Below are positions 1-9,451 of a DNA stretch of 64,000 nt, in pieces. Position numbers and translations under genes: made by a program. The stretch is from Pseudomonas putida (GTDB lineage Bacteria; Pseudomonadota; Gammaproteobacteria; Pseudomonadales; Pseudomonadaceae): contig NZ_CP039372.1 in assembly GCF_005080685.1 (NCBI RefSeq), positions 50,266 through 114,265 of the forward strand. Direction: 5' to 3'. The notes under the pieces were generated by a model. It was not told the DNA's origin. It ran no database searches and saw nothing but the letters and a program-made list of their open reading frames with translations. Numbering within the stretch: position 1 is the first letter of the stretch; each line of letters starts with the position of its first letter.

Positions 1-464
1 GTATTGAAATCGTATGGACCGACAGAAACGTTCTGCATGCTCAACACGCTTGATACCCCAAACCCGGAGATCGGCAGCGAGTAGTAATCATTGGCAGCAT
101 AGGATTTCAGCGAGGCCTCGAATGCCGGCCACTGGGCTGACTCGATGTCCTTGCGCTTGAAGGCGTCGCTGGTGGCCAGGTAGTCGGCGGAGAGGTAGCC
201 CATCTTGTCCTCCGTCGTGGCCCCAGGCGCCTTAGCAAGCACCAGGAACGTGAGTGGCTTGCCGTTGTTACTCGCCAAGTCCTGGTACTGGTTCAGCGGA
301 ACAGAAGTGTCGATCACTTGTGCAGGCTTTTCCGGTGCCGCGGGAGGCGTCTGTGCGTTCTGGCTCTGCTTGGGTGTGGATACTGGTGCAGGTGCTTCCT
401 TGTCATTGCATCCAGTCAGGAGCCCCATCACAACACATGCTGCAGCAGTCATTTTTAGGTTCAT
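1..464 (-). CDS. Putative outer-membrane lipoprotein, C-terminus outside the window
   Basis: The gene reads leftward off the window edge, so only about 154 N-terminal residues are visible. The start is the ATG at 464. The first 19 residues form a lipoprotein signal: basic N-terminus, hydrophobic stretch, and a lipobox ending LLTGC, so Cys19 would be lipidated. A Pro/Ala/Gln-rich linker follows to about residue 50, then a globular part. It lies 28 bp downstream of the membrane-protein gene ending at 493 and probably shares its transcript and the operator at 1018. I do not recognise the family. Its place after traY suggests an accessory envelope role in conjugation, which is inference only. Confidence 0.7.
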   Translation of the reverse strand, partial: MNLKMTAAACVVMGLLTGCNDKEAPAPVSTPKQSQNAQTPPAAPEKPAQVIDTSVPLNQYQDLASNNGKPLTFLVLAKAPGATTEDKMGYLSADYLATSDAFKRKDIESAQWPAFEASLKSYAANDYYSLPISGFGVSSVLSMQNVSVGPYDFN

Positions 465-492
465 AAAGCATCAATTCCGTTGAATTTTTTGG

Positions 493-999
493 TCAGCCGA
501 ACAAAGTGTGCATATCCGACTTCCAGGCCCCGAACTGGTTCGCCTTGATGCGTACCCCGATTTCATGCAGGTTCGGAACACGAGTGACTAACTTAAACAG
601 CAAGAGCGGGCTTTTATCGGGTACCAGCTCCCAGCTGGACACCTGATCAAAGTCAATCAAGGTCGCGCTGTTCAAGTTGACGTCTACGTACAAGGCCTTC
701 TTTGCTGCGGCATCAAAGCCGACGTAGCGGTTGAACATCACCGAGACGACTTCATGGCTCGGGTTGAAGCCCGTCATCTTGGCCTTCTCGACCATGCGAT
801 CGAGGCGCGATTTGAAATAACGTGGAGCCACCGAGAACAGCAGGTAACCGAGCCCGAAATAGACCAGCGCGATGGCCATGATCCCCAGCGATACCTCTGT
901 GTCCCTGGAAAAGTGGGCACAGGCGATCAGGAATACGGCAATCACTGGCAACAGACCGAGCCAATAAAAAGGACGAAGGACCCACCAGATAATGTTCAT
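493..999 (-). CDS. Small inner-membrane protein of the transfer region, unknown function
   Basis: The ATG at 999 is preferred over an upstream in-frame start because a strong GAGGGGG ribosome site sits seven bases before it. The product is 168 residues. Two hydrophobic segments lie near residues 5-30 and 40-60, followed by a soluble, mixed alpha/beta tail, so most of the protein should be cytoplasmic. The gene starts just left of the operator at 1018-1039, which separates it from traY and makes it the first gene of a short unit with the downstream lipoprotein. Family not recognised. Involvement in conjugation is inferred from location and the shared operator. Confidence 0.75.
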   Translation of the reverse strand: MNIIWWVLRPFYWLGLLPVIAVFLIACAHFSRDTEVSLGIMAIALVYFGLGYLLFSVAPRYFKSRLDRMVEKAKMTGFNPSHEVVSVMFNRYVGFDAAAKKALYVDVNLNSATLIDFDQVSSWELVPDKSPLLLFKLVTRVPNLHEIGVRIKANQFGAWKSDMHTLFG

Positions 1000-1017
1000 A
1001 TCGACCCCCTCAAAAGT

Positions 1018-1039
1018 CCGTATGAGATACACAATACGG
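1018..1039. promoter_or_regulatory. Tra-type operator, CCGTAT-N10-ATACGG
   Basis: Perfect 6-bp inverted repeat with a 10-bp spacer, lying between the end of traY and the start of the membrane gene at 999. The same element occurs upstream of the other transfer units (14033, 26358, 53711, 55596, 58312). It probably controls the leftward pair of genes. Confidence 0.65.
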
Positions 1040-1041
1040 AA

Positions 1042-3297
1042 TTAGGTTAGGTTCATTCTACCATGACCCATTGACAGGTCAATCCTCAATTGATAAGGGG
1101 CCCGAAGGCCCCCGATTTGATCATCCCTTGATCCCATCTCCTCCCTTGGTGCGTCTGTTGTCGCCCCAGCTCCCCCTCTGGGCGCCAAGTGCTCGAGGCG
1201 GCTACCGAAGATGTTCATCGCGTTGCGCATCCGCTCATTGTCCTCACGGCCCACCGATGCAGCGGCGTGACCACCGACCCAGTTAATGACCTGGTCGGGA
1301 ACGATCAGGATCAGGTTGAAGCAGCTGTGGACCAAGGTCAAACACATGCTGCAGTAGATCGCCAAGTAGAAGATGATCGAGAACAATCCCGTCACAGAGT
1401 CGAACTGAGCATTGGCCAGGGCAATCCCGAAGCACTGGTTGAGCAACGTGCCTCCTGCGATCAGCGCGGCCCCGCCCAAGAAGAACCCGACGACCATCAG
1501 TGCAGGGCGGATCATCACGTTCAGCAGGAAAATATAGCCATGGGAGGTTTTGTGGCCCATGCCCTCCCCTTCGCTACCCAGATGCGTAAAGGCCCACAGT
1601 GGCGCCGCAATGATTGCTTCGCCAACCACTACCAGCCAGTTGACCGCGGCCCCAAACCAGATGATGAATGGAACCATGGGGAGATATGTCGAGAGCGTAC
1701 CGCCCAGAATGAACATCGCCAGGACGAGGCCAATGATGAATGGTGATACACCTTCAAGCACGCCGCTCAAAGCATCTCCAACCGATGTCACGGCGTTTGC
1801 CACCTTGGCGAATACGCCGGCAACACTCCAGCCATCCTTGACCTTCTCGATGGCCTTCGCGGTCACATAGGCGCCCATGGCCGTTTCTGCCGCAACCATC
1901 GTGTAGTCGCCCAGGTTCTTCATCTTGATCAGGGGGTTGAGCTGACCCAGCCCTTCGCCGCCGGCATTCACGTCGATCAGGTAGTTCACGATTCGCTGGC
2001 CAGGCGCAGCGAACATACTCCCGATGATGTTGCCCGCATCCGCGCCTACGACGCCTTTGGAGTAGTCGCCGGTAGCACTGGTGCCTGCCGTAGGGGTGTA
2101 GGAGGTTGTTTCCTGCTGGGCCTTATAGGCCGCGTAGGCTTCGTCGTATACGGATACGACTGAGGGATCTCCGCTGGTCGACATACCGAACACAGTTGCT
2201 TTTGCGGCCATGGCGTCAGAAAGTTTGGTGTTCGCTTGAGCGAAAGTCTGATACCAGGCACCCAATACCCACCATCCCGATTTGCTGATGTTTGAGCTGA
2301 GTTCCTGAGCAAGTCGCTTGATGTCCCCTTGCTTAGTACCGGCGACCTTGTTCACCGAGTTTTCATAGGTCTGCGCTGCGATCTGGATGGCGTACTCGCT
2401 GTCGGGCAGAGCCGTTTTAGACCCACTGGCTCGTTGGACAGAGGCATTCACAAACGACTGGGCCGACTGGCTCAGGGACGCCTGCATAGCCTTCAGCGCA
2501 TCCAGGTGCGCCTGCCTGATATCGGCTACATCGATCGTGCCGCTGATAATGTTCGTGGAGGCCGGCTGTGCTGTGAGGTCGCCACTGATGTCCGCTCCAC
2601 CACAGACAAAGCTGTTGTTTTTGAGGATGAACCCTTTGTTAGTAGCGGTCTGTTGAATGTAGCCGCCCGGAATGACCAGGCCACCGCTCGCTTGGGCTTG
2701 AGCGATGCCGGCATTGATACCGTGCAAGCAAAGGTTGGCTTCATACACACTGTGCGCCAGAGCGGCAGTTGAGGGCATTACTGGCTGCACGACCATCGAT
2801 TGGCCATCTTCAAAACTGGAGATCGCAGCATCGACGCCGAGGTTGGCCACACCAACCCCCATTACTGACGCCGACCACAGCATCAACAGCTGCGAGAGCG
2901 ACCAACCGTTGGCAGTAGGGACCAGCGACACGACACCCCACACAAGTCGCACAGGTCCCCACGACGAGGACTGCTGACGGTCGAAGATCGATCCATCGTG
3001 GGCAGTGCGCGTCAGCTTGCGGAATACGATATAGCAGGCCCACATCGCACCCACGACAAGCAATGCGCTGTTAAACACCTGGAAGATATTCGCGAGGATG
3101 GTGTCGCCACTTCCGCCGGCCGAGGCCAACGGGTTGTTCACGACCTGGCCATAGATGGAGACAAGCGCTTCACGCGATTTATCGCCGCTGCGCTTGGCCG
3201 CTTCCGAGATTTCGCCCAGTGTGGTGCTGTCAGCCCAAGCCAAGGTGCTGCAGAGCATGGCAGCAATCACGGCAAATGCTTTGTGCTGAATTCTCAT
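1042..3297 (-). CDS. traY: DotA/TraY family polytopic membrane protein of the type IVB transfer system
   Basis: A 751-residue protein with a cleavable signal peptide (about 22 residues ending in AWA), a membrane segment near residue 80, a large polar domain from about 150 to 450, and a cluster of hydrophobic segments from about 530 to 690. This is the DotA/TraY layout, an integral membrane component needed for the I-type conjugation machine. It is the last gene of the traM-to-traY operon. Its ATG overlaps the traX stop (ATGA), which suggests translational coupling. The neighbours traU, W and X in this order match the IncI1 plasmid R64. Confidence 0.9.
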   Translation of the reverse strand: MRIQHKAFAVIAAMLCSTLAWADSTTLGEISEAAKRSGDKSREALVSIYGQVVNNPLASAGGSGDTILANIFQVFNSALLVVGAMWACYIVFRKLTRTAHDGSIFDRQQSSSWGPVRLVWGVVSLVPTANGWSLSQLLMLWSASVMGVGVANLGVDAAISSFEDGQSMVVQPVMPSTAALAHSVYEANLCLHGINAGIAQAQASGGLVIPGGYIQQTATNKGFILKNNSFVCGGADISGDLTAQPASTNIISGTIDVADIRQAHLDALKAMQASLSQSAQSFVNASVQRASGSKTALPDSEYAIQIAAQTYENSVNKVAGTKQGDIKRLAQELSSNISKSGWWVLGAWYQTFAQANTKLSDAMAAKATVFGMSTSGDPSVVSVYDEAYAAYKAQQETTSYTPTAGTSATGDYSKGVVGADAGNIIGSMFAAPGQRIVNYLIDVNAGGEGLGQLNPLIKMKNLGDYTMVAAETAMGAYVTAKAIEKVKDGWSVAGVFAKVANAVTSVGDALSGVLEGVSPFIIGLVLAMFILGGTLSTYLPMVPFIIWFGAAVNWLVVVGEAIIAAPLWAFTHLGSEGEGMGHKTSHGYIFLLNVMIRPALMVVGFFLGGAALIAGGTLLNQCFGIALANAQFDSVTGLFSIIFYLAIYCSMCLTLVHSCFNLILIVPDQVINWVGGHAAASVGREDNERMRNAMNIFGSRLEHLAPRGGAGATTDAPREEMGSRDDQIGGLRAPYQLRIDLSMGHGRMNLT

Positions 3298-3887
3298 GGC
3301 CGGCCTCCTTTCCCGTGGCCGTATTCAGGATCGAGCAGCTGCCGGAACCAGTTCCGGTTCTCCCGAATGAAGTCCTTCAAGCCACCTTTTTCCTCCTTTG
3401 AAAGGCGCTGCGTCTTGAGCTGCCATAGCCGCAGCTGGGCGCTCAGAGCCATTGCGAAGAGTAGAGGCATTGCCGTGGCGATCGAGAGCAAGCCCTGGAC
3501 CACCCCTTTCGACGAGTCGAAATGGACTCCAAGCAAAATGCCGAGCACTGCGAAGAGTCCCAAGACCAAGGCTGCCAGCTGGCAGGCGCGCTTGCGGGAC
3601 AGAAAGTAGCGATAGAGCTCAGGAATGGACATGGCTCCAGGCTTGCGATTTTTCATCGCCTCGCTGAATGACAGCTGCTCACTATCTGCCTTTTCACGGC
3701 GGTCGCGCAGTGTTTCCTTTGCTTCGGCCGACAATTGCCGAATGACCTCTAAATGCTCCTTGGACCTGGAGACTTCGTTTTTGGCCAGTCGATAAGTCTG
3801 ACGCATGGCCCAGAACGGAATCACTAGGTGGAGCCCGATGGACAGCCCCCGACGGACCTTGGAAGACTGCAGCTTTTCTTCACTCAT
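3294..3887 (-). CDS. traX: TraX-like conjugal transfer membrane protein
   Basis: A 197-residue protein. The N-terminal half is charged and helical, with a predicted coiled segment at about residues 35-70. A pair of membrane segments lies near 105-125 and 133-155, followed by a basic C-terminal tail. Size, topology and position between traW and traY match TraX of IncI1 plasmids, whose molecular role is poorly known. The start ATG overlaps the traW stop and the stop overlaps the traY start, so the three genes are tightly coupled. The name rests mainly on synteny. Confidence 0.75.
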   Translation of the reverse strand: MSEEKLQSSKVRRGLSIGLHLVIPFWAMRQTYRLAKNEVSRSKEHLEVIRQLSAEAKETLRDRREKADSEQLSFSEAMKNRKPGAMSIPELYRYFLSRKRACQLAALVLGLFAVLGILLGVHFDSSKGVVQGLLSIATAMPLLFAMALSAQLRLWQLKTQRLSKEEKGGLKDFIRENRNWFRQLLDPEYGHGKGGRP

Positions 3888-5131
3888 CAGTTGGCCCCCC
3901 CCATACGACCGTTAACAGCCCGGTATTTTTCACCCAAGACAGGCTCGAATTCCTGCCGTGCAGAGCTGGCCAGGTTCAGACCGTTGATGATGTTCCCGCG
4001 GGTCACATCGTTGCGCAGTTCGAGTAGCAACCAGTTGGTCTGCGTTTGGACGCGGATCTGCTCACGCACCAGGTTATCGCCTGTCATGTTCTGCAGATCA
4101 GCTTGGTACTCTGTGTTTGCGTAGCGACGCCCCACCTCGAAATACTCGAATTCGCGGGCCGACATGGTTCCCGTGCGCTTAGCTTCTGCCGAGGCAATCT
4201 TTTGGTAGTAAGACTCAGCCGATTTTGAGGACCGTGCTTCTTTAAGCAGATCTTTAGTTGAGTCCAGTGGTTGGCTTGCGGCGATCATTTGATCTTGAGG
4301 ATCCGTCGCAGCGGAGATGATCGAGTTGTACTGGTTCATCAGGCCGATGTACTGGACACCAGCGTCAGATTCGGCCTGCCCCTTCTTGAGCTGGGGAGCC
4401 ACTGAACGCCGCGCGGAGTTCTGCGTGTACATCCTGGCTGCGTCGGTTTGCGCCTGAGTAAAGGTGAGGTCCTGGTCCTTGCCATCCTTGCCGGCGCCGA
4501 TAGTCAACGAGTCGAGGCGTTTGTCGGCCCCGGGCATGGTAGTCGAAACGGCTGGGCAAGCTGTTGCTCCACCATATGCAGCGTAATCATCGGTATCGCA
4601 GTAGTCAGCATGAATGCTTGCCGAGCGCATGGCATCGATCGAGGGCGGCTGGGCTGGAGCAGTAAGAGCCTGGTTGATTTTGGTGCTGGCAGCTTTCCCC
4701 CCTCCACCTGTGCGGATAGAGGCTTTTACTGCGGCAACCCCCGCCCTGACTTCATTGAAACCGCCCGAACCGGATTCGCTGCAGATCGAGTTGGGCACGT
4801 AGTAGTTCTGGCGGGCATTCTCGTAGCGACGGCTACGCTCCTGATTCGCGTCAAACTCCCGTTGAACCCGAGCAGCAGTTTCAATGGTATTGGCAACCTT
4901 GCTTGCGCCTTGGGTAGTCGCGGTACCCACCTGGTAAAGCAGCTGGCTAACCGACAGGTTCATGGCGCTCACTGAGGCTGTTGTAGCGGCGATCGCCCCG
5001 GTCAACGTGACAGTTGAGGTTCCGATCGCGCCTACAACGCAGCCGTCGCAAAGTGCGTAAGCGGGAGTTGAAGCTGCGGAGCCGATCAGGAGAGCTACGG
5101 CCAGAGGAGTAATGCGGAATATGGTCTTCAT
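3887..5131 (-). CDS. traW: TraW-like exported conjugal transfer protein
   Basis: A 414-residue protein with a clear signal peptide (cleavage likely after PAYA near residue 26), then a CDGC dicysteine motif and a Gly/Ala/Thr-rich hydrophobic stretch. The rest is helical and polar, rich in Gln, Ala and Ser. It starts in a 4-bp overlap with traU. Position and length fit TraW of the IncI1 transfer operon, an envelope protein required for transfer. The name is based on gene order rather than a diagnostic motif. Confidence 0.75.
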   Translation of the reverse strand: MKTIFRITPLAVALLIGSAASTPAYALCDGCVVGAIGTSTVTLTGAIAATTASVSAMNLSVSQLLYQVGTATTQGASKVANTIETAARVQREFDANQERSRRYENARQNYYVPNSICSESGSGGFNEVRAGVAAVKASIRTGGGGKAASTKINQALTAPAQPPSIDAMRSASIHADYCDTDDYAAYGGATACPAVSTTMPGADKRLDSLTIGAGKDGKDQDLTFTQAQTDAARMYTQNSARRSVAPQLKKGQAESDAGVQYIGLMNQYNSIISAATDPQDQMIAASQPLDSTKDLLKEARSSKSAESYYQKIASAEAKRTGTMSAREFEYFEVGRRYANTEYQADLQNMTGDNLVREQIRVQTQTNWLLLELRNDVTRGNIINGLNLASSARQEFEPVLGEKYRAVNGRMGGAN

Positions 5132-8100
5132 GCGTGTTCTCCCCGGTGGCTTTGTTCGGCGTAGTACTCGGTTACCAGATCCTCTGCCAATTTCTTCACG
5201 ACGCTCACCTTGGCGTTGGAGGTAGACGCGTACTCGAGTGCCTCAATGTGAGTCTTGGCAGAACCCATAGGGAACCGCTTGGCGAGGACCTGGCGAGCAG
5301 CCATAGGACCGATCCGGTTGTACAACTCTTTTCGTAGCGCCATATCCTGCTGGGTGGTAGACATTGCCCAGAGTTCAAGCGGACCAGTTGTATTGGTCAA
5401 AATTTGGGTGATCGTGCCTTGGTTCGTCTTGAATAGGGCCAGCATATTTGCGCCATTGCGCCCAGGACCTATGCACTGCAGGTGCAGCTGCTGGATCGTT
5501 TCGTGAGAAACCTTGAAGGTTTCGCGCAGCACGTTTTCGTCATCCACATTTCCGCCGCGCAACACATAGACCGATGTGGCCGCGTTGAGCAGGGCCTGGG
5601 GAAAGTCTCGCAGATACTGTGAAATCACCATGATTCGGATACCCCACTTCCGGCCTTCACGACCGTCCTTCTTCAGCGTTTCCACTGGGGTATCCATGCC
5701 TTCGGTGTTGTGCCATTCGTCATAGGCTATGGTCTTCTGCTGCGAAGCCACATCTTCGGCACGCTTCAGGTGGTAGTCGAGGTACAGCGGCGGAGATACA
5801 AGGCGGATGTCTTCCTCGCGCAGGAAATAGTTCTTAGCCCCTAGGTGGCGGGCAAACATGTACATGCAGGAGGTTCTGATCGAGCCCTCTGGTGTTTTCG
5901 ATCCAATTACGTCGTTGAGGTCCACCGAAATGACTCGTGTCGTCGAGTCAACTTCAAATCGTGTACGGCCGGAAAAGACCGCGTACGTCGTCGATGCTAA
6001 GGTGAAGCAACGCCCCATGTACTTCAGGAGTGACTCGCCGCCGCTGGCCATCTTGATATCTCCGAATGTCTGACGCACGCCTTCGTTGTTCAGCATCGCA
6101 GTGAAGTCGGGCAGTACAGGGGCCGCTTGGCGGTGAGCGTAGGTTGCTTCACGCACATAACCGGCAGCGAACAGCATGTCAGTCACTTCGTACCAGGTTG
6201 CAGCACTCCACCATTTCTCATCATGCTCAGCGCTGATCCCCGACTCGGCTAGCACCTTGTCCACCGCAGGCACTACATCAGGTTCATACAGATTGGCGCC
6301 TCGACCCGCTTTGTCGTCATACACAAGGGTCATCAGCATTTCGTTGACCGCGGCACAGTCGGAAGGCGTGCGGGCTTTAGCCCCGCCTTGACCATCACTG
6401 GCGACGCTGGCACAGAGCAAATTCAAGAAGTCGACGCAATATTCGCGTTCTCGGCGAGTGGGTTGACGCGCCCCAAGCTGAGGATCAAAAGGATTCGATG
6501 CGAAGTCGCGATTGTTCTGCAGCCTGATGTACGCCGCTTCGGACTTCCGATGATCTGGAAGCGAATCCTGGATCATTTGAATCAGACCTGAGGAGGATGG
6601 GCCAACATCCGCAATCGTTAGCAGAGGGAGCTGGGTCGCACCTGGACGATGCAACGTTGCGTTGTGCATGCAGTTCGCAGCGACCGACTTACCCGAGCCT
6701 GGGATGCCTGAGACAAGTTCGATCCAGGTGTCTTGGATCGAGCTGCCTAGCCCAATCGGATAAATCTTTCCATCCGGAGTCCGAGTGATCCACGAACCGT
6801 TATCTGGCCACGGGGTCGCAGGCCGCTGCAAAGGCAACATTTTCATGGCCTCTTTCAACGGTGGCAGAAGACGGTTAGCGGTGTTTTTTGTCGTGAAGCC
6901 TGGGATCGAGGATGCGAGAGCGGCCATGGGGTCGCCATGTGTTTTCTGTACTTGGCAGGTGCCCCAAGACTGGATTGCCTTCTCCAGGCGGGAAAGCCTG
7001 GTTTCGAGATCTGTCTTGGTATTGCTCCAGCAAGAGGCCATGACCTTCATCGACATGACGGCCTGATCTTTCGAAATTGCCTCTAAGTCTTTGAAAGAAT
7101 CGCGGATCGCCCTGTTGTCTGGCAACACGCCGACAAAACCGACCATCAATTTGCGCGCACGCATCATTGAAAGCCCGCCCGGCGAGATATCGAAACGAAT
7201 GCGCCACGGATCCTTTTTACCAACGGCGTCAAAAAGTTTTGAGAAGTGAACGACGTCTTGCGGGCCAAGCTCCATCGCAAGCGATCCATGCCACAGGCTG
7301 TCAGTCTTGACGTAGTTACCAACTGGCTCAACGTCGTTGCTGCAGACTTGATAGCAGAGGCGCGGGGGTACGAGTTCCGAATAGTCTTTGGCGTCGGTCG
7401 AGCCGCGAAGCATGAAACGGTCGCCGACGATTTGGGGCCGGAACTTCTGTGAAGTGCCTTCCCGATTCAACATGATCCTGATGCGCTTGATCGCCTCGTG
7501 GGCGCTCAATGGCTTCATCATGATCCCTTTCTTGCCCTCAACCCCACACGAGATGAAGTCGTCCATGAGCCGATCAATCATCGTGTCATGACGGTACTTG
7601 AGAGCAGCCAGGGCAAATGCGGGATTTTGCCCATAGGTGAGCCGCGGAAGCTTGTGCTTCGAGGCACTTTTAGCCAGTTCGCCGAGTTCGCGATCCTGTT
7701 CTTCCTTGCTCAAGGACGTGAGGTGCGTGTAGACGACCAGCAGGTTTTGCTCCCAGGCGCAATGCGGAGCGTTTCGCTTCACTCGATCAAGAATGATGTC
7801 CTCGCTTTTGAGGCCGATTCGTCGGGCGGTATTCAACAAGGGTTCGGCGAGGCGCATAAGCTCATCGGTAGCACGCTCAGGATCACGCTCGAAGCTGAAC
7901 GTCAGGCTATGGCCCTTTTCACGCATATATCCGGTCATGCGGATGCGCAGGGACTCCAGCATCTCTGAAAACTCAGCTTCAGAAAGCATCTGGTACGTGC
8001 CCTGCAGATCGAATACTGTCAGCAGCGAGTAGTCACTGTTGACCAAGGTGTAGGGATCCTTCAGATCCGGGGATTTCTCGATATCAGCATCGGTCAGCCC

Positions 8101-8211
8101 CACAGCAGTGGCCAGTTCGCAGTAACTGGTCATGTCCTTGTGAATGAAGTGTTTTGCGAGGTACTCCAAGGTACCTTCCAGTGCGTCTACGCACTTATCG
8201 AGAAGTCCCAT
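5128..8211 (-). CDS. traU: TraU/DotO/IcmB conjugation ATPase
   Basis: A 1027-residue cytoplasmic ATPase that powers the type IVB channel, the counterpart of VirB4 in type IVA systems. A Walker A motif (GIPGSGKS) lies near residue 500 and a Walker B-like YDEWH near residue 830. The long N-terminal domain is typical of DotO/IcmB. The start ATG at 8211 follows AGGAGG by four bases. The gene sits between traT and traW, as in R64. No frame damage is seen. Confidence 0.93.
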   Translation of the reverse strand: MGLLDKCVDALEGTLEYLAKHFIHKDMTSYCELATAVGLTDADIEKSPDLKDPYTLVNSDYSLLTVFDLQGTYQMLSEAEFSEMLESLRIRMTGYMREKGHSLTFSFERDPERATDELMRLAEPLLNTARRIGLKSEDIILDRVKRNAPHCAWEQNLLVVYTHLTSLSKEEQDRELGELAKSASKHKLPRLTYGQNPAFALAALKYRHDTMIDRLMDDFISCGVEGKKGIMMKPLSAHEAIKRIRIMLNREGTSQKFRPQIVGDRFMLRGSTDAKDYSELVPPRLCYQVCSNDVEPVGNYVKTDSLWHGSLAMELGPQDVVHFSKLFDAVGKKDPWRIRFDISPGGLSMMRARKLMVGFVGVLPDNRAIRDSFKDLEAISKDQAVMSMKVMASCWSNTKTDLETRLSRLEKAIQSWGTCQVQKTHGDPMAALASSIPGFTTKNTANRLLPPLKEAMKMLPLQRPATPWPDNGSWITRTPDGKIYPIGLGSSIQDTWIELVSGIPGSGKSVAANCMHNATLHRPGATQLPLLTIADVGPSSSGLIQMIQDSLPDHRKSEAAYIRLQNNRDFASNPFDPQLGARQPTRREREYCVDFLNLLCASVASDGQGGAKARTPSDCAAVNEMLMTLVYDDKAGRGANLYEPDVVPAVDKVLAESGISAEHDEKWWSAATWYEVTDMLFAAGYVREATYAHRQAAPVLPDFTAMLNNEGVRQTFGDIKMASGGESLLKYMGRCFTLASTTYAVFSGRTRFEVDSTTRVISVDLNDVIGSKTPEGSIRTSCMYMFARHLGAKNYFLREEDIRLVSPPLYLDYHLKRAEDVASQQKTIAYDEWHNTEGMDTPVETLKKDGREGRKWGIRIMVISQYLRDFPQALLNAATSVYVLRGGNVDDENVLRETFKVSHETIQQLHLQCIGPGRNGANMLALFKTNQGTITQILTNTTGPLELWAMSTTQQDMALRKELYNRIGPMAARQVLAKRFPMGSAKTHIEALEYASTSNAKVSVVKKLAEDLVTEYYAEQSHRGEHA

Positions 8212-8220
8212 GCTGCCTCC

Positions 8221-8940
8221 TTAGCTCGGCGCGTTCATCACATCGTGATGTACTTGGGCCCACGTAGAAGTGGGAGCTGCGCCATACGCATCCTGTGCCC
8301 AACCCTTAACGACCTGGCTGAACTGAGCGGGATTGAAAATGACGCTCAACCCTTGGAAAACGAGGGAGTTAACATCGGCGTCAACCTTGCCGAGGCGAGT
8401 CATCGCCTCAGCGAAAATTTTGGGCGAGTGAGTGCCCCAGGCCTTTTCGGTGTATTCCCGATGGGAAGCCATCCAGTTGAGGATTTTCTTCGCGTCCGCC
8501 TTCGTTTGTTCGTCCCCGGTTTCCAAGGCGATCATGGTGGCTCGCTGCAGATGATTCGCATCCTGGGGAGACAAGCCCGGGAGGTAGGCGATGAAGGCTT
8601 GGCCGTCGTCGATTTCACCCAGGTGCTGCCACCCATGACACAGCGGATCTACAAGCCGGAGATTTTCCGGCCGCAGATCCTGATGGTTATGGTTAATGTT
8701 GTGAACATGACCGGCACGAGCGCGTACACCGCAGAAATAGCACTGCCCCTGCGCCTGACGGGTAATGGTCGCCCGCATTTCGGCCGTCAGTTGCTCCGGG
8801 TTGGGCTCGATCGCATTTGGAGTGGCATCCCCCCAAACCCGCGCTTTCGTGGCCATGGCCATCAGCGGAAGAACGGGTTTCTCGAAGTTTTGGCCAAGCC
8901 CCGATACCGGTACTGTCTGATCCTGTTTCACGTCGCTCAT
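8221..8940 (-). CDS. traT: TraT/IcmJ/DotN-like zinc-binding transfer protein
   Basis: A 239-residue cytoplasmic protein. A central CYFCG motif (about residues 67-71) and a histidine-rich stretch with a later Cys-His pair (HNINHNHQ then LCHGW) form an HNH-like zinc site, as in IcmJ/DotN, which in Legionella is a soluble part of the coupling-protein complex. Its position directly upstream of traU matches icmJ-icmB order in Legionella and traT-traU in R64. It ends 9 bp before traU. Confidence 0.88.
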   Translation of the reverse strand: MSDVKQDQTVPVSGLGQNFEKPVLPLMAMATKARVWGDATPNAIEPNPEQLTAEMRATITRQAQGQCYFCGVRARAGHVHNINHNHQDLRPENLRLVDPLCHGWQHLGEIDDGQAFIAYLPGLSPQDANHLQRATMIALETGDEQTKADAKKILNWMASHREYTEKAWGTHSPKIFAEAMTRLGKVDADVNSLVFQGLSVIFNPAQFSQVVKGWAQDAYGAAPTSTWAQVHHDVMNAPS

Positions 8941-8985
8941 GCAGTCTCCAAGGCAGCCATGTTTCAGGCTGCCAAGTGGTCTTGA

Positions 8986-9432
8986 TCAGTTAGGAACTTT
9001 GCCGAACTCGCTACCGCTGATACCCACTGTCTCGCCGGCAGTGGTCATCATGAAACCAGTGCCGCCCAGCGCTGCCCCGGCGAGCATCGGGCCCCAGATC
9101 TGCTTGCCAGTAATTCGCGAGTTCTCGTCGTTGGTTTTCTTCCACATGTTCATGCCACCGAAAGCAGCGCCGGCGAACCCAAGCGCCAGGAAAATTGGAC
9201 CAAGGCTCTCTTTGATGGAGTCGCCCTGTTCACTGCCCTTCTCAGCCATACCGGCGAGACCGTCGGCATAAGCGGTTTTGGTGACCAGCAACGTTGACAT
9301 GGTGAGGCCGGCAGTCATGAGCATGAGGCCGCGCTGCATGGGGTTGGCTTTGTATTCCTCAGCTTTGGTCAACAGGCGGATATGGCCACGACGCACAGCA
9401 TCAACTGCAAACTCGATAGGGTTAAATTTCAT
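8986..9432 (-). CDS. traR: TraR/IcmD/DotP-like membrane protein
   Basis: A 148-residue protein with three hydrophobic segments (about residues 36-55, 78-96 and 110-130) and an internal AYADG sequence resembling a signal-peptidase site. Length and topology match IcmD/TraR, a small inner-membrane component. An AGGAGC ribosome site precedes the ATG. It lies between traQ and traT in the standard order. Confidence 0.83.
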   Translation of the reverse strand: MKFNPIEFAVDAVRRGHIRLLTKAEEYKANPMQRGLMLMTAGLTMSTLLVTKTAYADGLAGMAEKGSEQGDSIKESLGPIFLALGFAGAAFGGMNMWKKTNDENSRITGKQIWGPMLAGAALGGTGFMMTTAGETVGISGSEFGKVPN

Positions 9433-9451
9433 GATGACGCTCCTTGTTTTG

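Noticed and set aside
1185..1215. A GGCGGCTACC sequence like the hairpin loop
   Set aside because: It lies in the traY coding region, antisense to the gene, without a TCTAGGAG site or pairing stem.
1189..1746. Long open frame antisense to traY
   Set aside because: The translation has no membrane or domain pattern, and traY on the other strand is certain.
4448..4975. Long open frame antisense to traW
   Set aside because: Low-complexity, Cys/Gly-rich translation and no ribosome site; a shadow of traW.
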